NCBI GenBank assembly: GCA_964415245.1
Contig: CAYQAJ010000222.1
Span: 1 to 8,833, forward strand
DNA length: 8,833 nucleotides
Reading direction: 5' to 3'
Source: CAYQAJ01 sp964415245
GTDB lineage: Bacteria; Planctomycetota; Planctomycetia; Pirellulales; Pirellulaceae
Shown: positions 6,291-8,833 of the stretch, piece by piece
Numbering within the stretch: position 1 is the first letter of the stretch
Layout of the letters: the number at the start of each line of letters is the position of its first letter
The notes under the pieces: generated by a model
Database searches by the model: none
Told to the model about the DNA's origin: nothing
What the model saw: only the letters and a program-made list of their open reading frames with translations
Position numbers and translations under genes: made by a program

Positions 6291-6435
6291 CCCCACTTCG
6301 CGCCGCGCGTGAAAATTCGTCTTTACGCTCGGCGGCGATTCTGGGACACTCCGCCCCGCTTTTCCCGAAAGGCCCGAGCTGCGCCACTGCGGCGCGGCAG
6401 TCGGCACATCCGGCGCTTCCTGCGCCCATCCTGTT

Positions 6436-6441
6436 GAGGAG
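6436..6441 (+). promoter_or_regulatory. Shine-Dalgarno site of the secreted-protein gene
   Basis: GAGGAG is followed by eight bases and then GTG at 6450. It supports a GTG start, since the reading frame from it opens directly into a signal peptide. Confidence 0.8.
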
Positions 6442-6449
6442 ATTCTGCC

Positions 6450-6962
6450 GTGAAACACGCATGCCTCGCTCTGTGCGCCGCGCTGTTGGTGACGGCCGCG
6501 TTGTCGGTCGAGGCGCGAGCCGCCGATGGTTTCGAGTGGCCCAATCTGAATCCGCTTGGGCTCAAGCTGAACCCCTTCGCCTCCAAAAGCGACAAGGCCG
6601 AACGCCGTTCGTCGAATGAATCGTGGATGCCCTCGTCGATGAATCTGCTTCCCAGTCTTCCCCCGCTTCCGTTCATGTCGCCTCGCACCAGTCGCGGGCC
6701 GTCGACCTGGCAGAAGATGAACCAGGGCACGAAGAAGTTTTTCCAGCAGAGCGCCGACTTTCTCATGCCGTGGCAGGCCGATGCGCCGCCGCCCCGCGTG
6801 AGCGTCACCGGCACAAGGCGCGTTTATTCCATGAAGCCGGAAGAGGAATCCGACGGCGACTCGAGCTGGTCGCTGATTCCTTCGATCTTTCGCAGCAAGC
6901 CCGAACCGAAAAAGTACCGGGACGTGAACGACTTTCTCGATCAGCCCCGCGTGCCGTATTGA
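6450..6962 (+). CDS. Small secreted protein of unknown function
   Basis: The 170-residue product starts at GTG with a strong ribosome site. Residues 1-24 are a clear signal peptide (MKH, then a hydrophobic core, then VEARA before ADG), with likely cleavage near 24/25. There is no lipobox cysteine. The mature part is Pro/Ser-rich, with repeated NLNPLGLKLNPF-type wording at 31-42 and LLPSLPPLPFMSP at 66-78. A charged stretch, STWQKMNQGTKKFFQQ, spans 85-100, a tryptophan-containing WSLIPSIFRSK spans 140-150, and DVNDFLDQPRVPY ends the chain. I know of no named domain; the short C-terminal motif resembles endings I recall from planctomycete secreted proteins, but this is not verified. It is monocistronic, divergent from proC and convergent with the gene at 7553-8599. 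A periplasmic or envelope role is inferred only from the signal peptide. Confidence 0.8.
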   Translation: MKHACLALCAALLVTAALSVEARAADGFEWPNLNPLGLKLNPFASKSDKAERRSSNESWMPSSMNLLPSLPPLPFMSPRTSRGPSTWQKMNQGTKKFFQQSADFLMPWQADAPPPRVSVTGTRRVYSMKPEEESDGDSSWSLIPSIFRSKPEPKKYRDVNDFLDQPRVPY

Positions 6963-7000
6963 GGCCGCGCTACGTTCCGCAGCCACTTGCGCGCTTCGAC

Positions 7001-7046
7001 AAAAACAAGCCCACGGATCGCAAGCCCTGGGATTGCCATCCGTGGG
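7001..7046 (-). terminator. Rho-independent terminator-like hairpin, minus strand
   Basis: cccacggat (7010-7018) pairs perfectly with atccgtggg (7038-7046). After one mismatch, gcaa (7020-7023) pairs with ttgc (7033-7036), leaving a nine-base loop. On the minus strand the stem is followed by cttgtttttg (7009-7000), a U-rich tail. It would stop transcripts coming from the gene at 7553-8599, although it is about 500 bases beyond that gene's stop. It lies just 38 bases past the plus-strand gene's stop and could also protect that transcript's 3' end. Confidence 0.6.
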
Positions 7047-7136
7047 TGCCGCGACGTCCAGCGCAAAGCGCGCGCTTGTCCTCGATCCCGCCGGGCGATG
7101 TCGCGAGTCGCGGCTCGTGTGCAAATCAGGGGCTTT

Positions 7137-7173
7137 AACGGGCATAAACGGATCGGAAAACGGGCGTAAACGG
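7137..7173. repeat. Direct 15-base near-repeat
   Basis: aacgggcataaacgg (7137-7151) and aacgggcgtaaacgg (7159-7173) differ at one base and are spaced 22 bases apart, about two helical turns. Such spacing can suit a DNA-binding protein, but no adjacent gene start is visible. Confidence 0.6.
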
Positions 7174-7179
7174 TCGCGG

Positions 7180-7223
7180 CATGTCGCCAAACCTGGTCGC
7201 GACACGCAGGCGACATGTCGCCA
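7180..7223. repeat. Inverted/direct repeats with a 14-bp perfect palindrome
   Basis: ggcgacatgtcgcc (7209-7222) is a perfect 14-bp palindrome. Its right half recurs as catgtcgcca at 7180-7189 (direct copy at 7214-7223). Consequently catgtcgcc (7180-7188) also pairs with ggcgacatg (7209-7217). Between them lies gtcgcgac, an 8-bp palindrome (7196-7203). It could be an operator cluster or a degraded repeat element. Confidence 0.6.
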
Positions 7224-7335
7224 GATCGGCCTGGGACCGGTTGGGCGGCCGCGGTTCTGCCGAAAGAGGCGCCTTCTCCACGTGGCATCAACTCGTCCAG
7301 CGGACCCTGGCCTACAAGCATGGTACGGCCCGGAG

Positions 7336-7376
7336 ACAACTTGTCAATAGTTATTGAGTATATTAATACGAGTTGT
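7336..7376. other. AT-rich island with nested inverted repeats
   Basis: A block low in GC sits inside GC-rich DNA. acaact (7336-7341) pairs with agttgt (7371-7376), enclosing caata/tattg (7345-7349 with 7352-7356) and gtat/atac (7358-7361 with 7366-7369). No gene starts downstream on either strand, so I do not call it a promoter. Confidence 0.4.
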
Positions 7377-7434
7377 GCCGAGGTGACTTTGCCGATGTCA
7401 GCAAACGGCACGGAGGAAAACGGCGCCGAGGGAC

Positions 7435-7450
7435 TCCCGCGTTCGCGGGA
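7435..7450. repeat. Short GC hairpin, tcccgcg/cgcggga, of a widespread intergenic type
   Basis: tcccgcg (7435-7441) and cgcggga (7444-7450) form a 7-bp stem with a 2-base minimum loop, followed by atgacg. The string gttcgcgggaatgacg is like mobile intergenic repeats common in several bacterial phyla, which often translate as PAFAGMT in spurious genes. That exact peptide is encoded here on the plus strand. Confidence 0.5.
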
Positions 7451-7552
7451 ATGACGTTGCGCGGCACCGTCGCCACGCTGACCACTGATGAGAATAGGTG
7501 CGTTCCCGGTTTGCGGCTGCCTGCGCTACTGCGAGTGATGGGAAACCTCGCC

Positions 7553-8599
7553 CTAACCGACTACCGGTTTAGAAGGCGGGACAACCTTGAGTTTCTTTCC
7601 GTGTTCCGTGGCGAACTGCTTGAGTTCCGGGTGCTGCTTCAGCAGCTCCCTATCGACGTAGATTTCGCGAAGATGCGGAAAGGTCAACAATTCCCGTATG
7701 CCTGTCGGCGAAACGTCTGTCTGCGACACATCCAGGACTCTCAGCGTGCGGCAATTGCGCAACACCGCAACGTGCCGATCGTCTGTTCCCTCAGAGTCAA
7801 GATACAATTCGCGAAGCGTCGGAAACGCCGCGACTTCAGCGATCACCGCATCGGGGGGCGATGTATACCACAGGATCACGACTTCGGGTCGGCATTGGCG
7901 TAGGGCACGAAGAACCTGCCGCGTCGTCTCCTCGTCCCAATCGTCATATGAAACGTCCAGCACTCTGACTTTTGGTCTCGGAGTCAGTATCTTCAACGCA
8001 TCGCGCGCCTTGCTTGGGTCGTGAGGCAGGCTAAGGTAGTCGACGGCGTAGAAGTCGATGCCGAATGGACTTGCATCGGTGACGTCGCCGTGCACTCGCG
8101 CCAACCAGCGCGGGCCACCATATCGCAAGTCGACGTAGCCGTCCAATGCGTCGATTTCGTCGGCCATACGAATTGATTCTTGGGATCGGCGCATGCACGC
8201 TGCGAAATGCGCCGCAACGATGGCGATGAACAAAGTGGCGGCCAGACATTCCATGAGACTCAGTCGGCACAGTCGCCCCTTACACGATTTCCAGATTGCG
8301 TAACCAATGATTCCGCCAGTGACGACGACGAAACATAGCGCGTCGACAAGCGCGCCGCGTACGTCCCAATCCCTGGTGCCCTCCCAGACTGCCCAACGGC
8401 CGGCGCCCCCGGTGTAGTCGACGACGCGAGTTAAGCAGACGCATGGCCAGCCATATTCGAACACGGCGGGAGGAATTAAGAATCCTGGAGTATCAACGCG
8501 CGTTCCAGCAAGCGCAAGGCCGAGATACGCAACGATCAGCGACGCAGCCACAAGCCAGTGAAGGATCAGAAGGATCGTCGTGCGCCGAGAACGGGGCAT
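7553..8599 (-). CDS. Three-helix membrane protein with C-terminal leucine-rich repeats
   Basis: The 348-residue product has membrane segments at about 8-31, 83-103 and 115-134, so the N-terminal third is embedded in the inner membrane. The rest is soluble, and residues 210-320 contain irregular leucine-rich repeats: VRVLDVSYDDW (211-221), PEVVILWYTS (238-247), LRELYLDSEGTDD (262-274), LRVLDVSQTDVSPTGI (286-301) and LREIYVDRELL (310-320). The repeat spacing and the xLDVSxT pattern resemble ribonuclease-inhibitor-like repeats found in planctomycetes. A protein-binding role is likely; partner unknown. I start at the ATG at 8599, directly before the first helix (MPRSRR, then hydrophobic); a longer in-frame start at 8818 would add 73 poorly structured residues. 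The ribosome site is weak. It is a single gene, convergent with the secreted-protein gene. Confidence 0.8.
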   Translation of the reverse strand: MPRSRRTTILLILHWLVAASLIVAYLGLALAGTRVDTPGFLIPPAVFEYGWPCVCLTRVVDYTGGAGRWAVWEGTRDWDVRGALVDALCFVVVTGGIIGYAIWKSCKGRLCRLSLMECLAATLFIAIVAAHFAACMRRSQESIRMADEIDALDGYVDLRYGGPRWLARVHGDVTDASPFGIDFYAVDYLSLPHDPSKARDALKILTPRPKVRVLDVSYDDWDEETTRQVLRALRQCRPEVVILWYTSPPDAVIAEVAAFPTLRELYLDSEGTDDRHVAVLRNCRTLRVLDVSQTDVSPTGIRELLTFPHLREIYVDRELLKQHPELKQFATEHGKKLKVVPPSKPVVG

Positions 8600-8666
8600 G
8601 TTCGCGTCCGGGCCGAGGGAGTTGCGCGGGCGTCGGTTGCGGCTGATGCTGGCGTACGGTCGCCCA

Positions 8667-8681
8667 GGTACTGATTGTACC
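8667..8681 (-). promoter_or_regulatory. Possible -10 element inside an inverted repeat
   Basis: On the minus strand TACAAT (8679-8674) matches a -10 box in five of six positions, 75 bases before the start at 8599. It is flanked by ggtac/gtacc (8667-8671 with 8677-8681), which could be an operator. No good -35 hexamer lies 16-18 bases upstream, so this is tentative. Confidence 0.25.
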
Positions 8682-8770
8682 GCCTTGTGAGCGAGGGGCC
8701 TAATTGGTTTCTGCGCGGCGCGGGTTTGGTGCGGGGCGTGGGTAGGGCGTTCGGGGCCAAAGTCGTACAC

Positions 8771-8798
8771 AACGGACAACTGACGACGGACTACGGAC
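8771..8798. repeat. Heptanucleotide tandem repeat (unit nacggac), four copies
   Basis: Four 7-base steps: aacggac (8771-8777), aactgac (8778-8784), gacggac (8785-8791) and tacggac (8792-8798). The last three bases, gac, are invariant. It is upstream of the membrane/leucine-rich gene, and is the third tract in the window with a 7-base period. Confidence 0.75.
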
Positions 8799-8833
8799 GA
8801 GTGGCAGGCGGACGGCACGGCGGAGCGTGCCTG

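Larger units (their letters stand above)
6061..6449. other. Divergent intergenic region between proC and the secreted-protein gene
   Basis: These 389 bases separate two divergent gene starts, so both promoters should lie here, but I could not assign convincing -35/-10 pairs. The middle (about 6150-6290) is packed with short inverted repeats, listed separately. Frames crossing it encode Pro/Arg/Ala-rich shadows with no credible start. The last 15 bases carry the ribosome site for the plus-strand gene. Confidence 0.7.
6963..7552. other. 590-base non-coding region between convergent genes
   Basis: No credible gene is seen on either strand: frames lack ribosome sites and have shadow-like composition. 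It holds a strong hairpin with a minus-strand U-tract, a palindrome aagcgcgcgctt (7066-7077), two 15-base near-repeats (7137-7173), a block of inverted and direct repeats (7180-7223), an AT-rich island (7336-7376) and a GC hairpin (7435-7450). For a gap between two gene ends this is long and unusually structured. Confidence 0.7.

Noticed and set aside
5931..7205. Long open frame (424 codons) on the minus strand
   Set aside because: It runs over the proC N-terminus in another frame, over the palindrome cluster and antisense to the secreted-protein gene. Its composition is Arg/Pro/Ala-rich with no domain and no ribosome site.
7336..7376. Integron attC site
   Set aside because: The island has paired CAAC/GTTG ends, but the flanking bases do not fit RYYYAAC/GTTRRRY and no integrase or cassette array is present.
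7373..7903. 176-codon plus-strand open frame following the AT-rich island
   Set aside because: It starts in the widespread GC hairpin repeat (PAFAGMT peptide) and continues antisense to the leucine-rich gene. The AT-rich block is therefore not supported as its promoter.

Overview
The window looks like chromosomal DNA of a GC-rich planctomycete, probably of the Pirellulales type (inference). The best evidence is a secreted protein fusing a redoxin, a CxxCH cytochrome c and a copper monooxygenase-like domain. A three-helix membrane protein with a leucine-rich tail, a small secreted protein of unknown function, and wide gaps full of short repeats fit the same group. No rRNA, tRNA, transposase, phage gene or CRISPR array is visible.

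Layout: positions 82-6060 hold six genes, all on the minus strand. In their direction of reading they are proC (proline synthesis), a 77-residue cysteine-containing protein, a 158-residue acidic protein, an EfpL/YeiP-type elongation factor P, a type II NADH dehydrogenase (ndh) and the redoxin/cytochrome/copper protein. Gaps of 59-233 bases would allow several transcription units. The ndh/efpL pair (63 bases apart) and the 77/158-residue pair (59 bases apart) are the likeliest co-transcribed neighbours. A plus-strand gene for a small secreted protein (6450-6962) follows. Last is a minus-strand gene for the membrane/leucine-rich protein (7553-8599).

No single pathway links the genes. NDH-2 feeds electrons from NADH into the quinone pool at the inner face of the membrane, and the redoxin/haem/copper protein is an exported redox enzyme. 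A functional link between those two is only inferred. EfpL (translation) and ProC (proline) are housekeeping genes; a tie through proline-rich translation is tempting but unsupported.

Much of the unusual content lies between genes. (1) Two inverted REP-like units at 5145-5232 have the same loop, compensatory stem changes and a GTAG foot, and one supplies the stop codon of proC. (2) Three gaps carry tracts with a 7-base period, each with a different unit, and two others carry 8/16-base repeats. (3) A 590-base non-coding stretch (6963-7552) holds a minus-strand terminator-like hairpin, palindromes and an AT-rich island. No complete new defence or mobile system is visible. The strongest candidates for follow-up are the three-domain redox enzyme and the REP pair.
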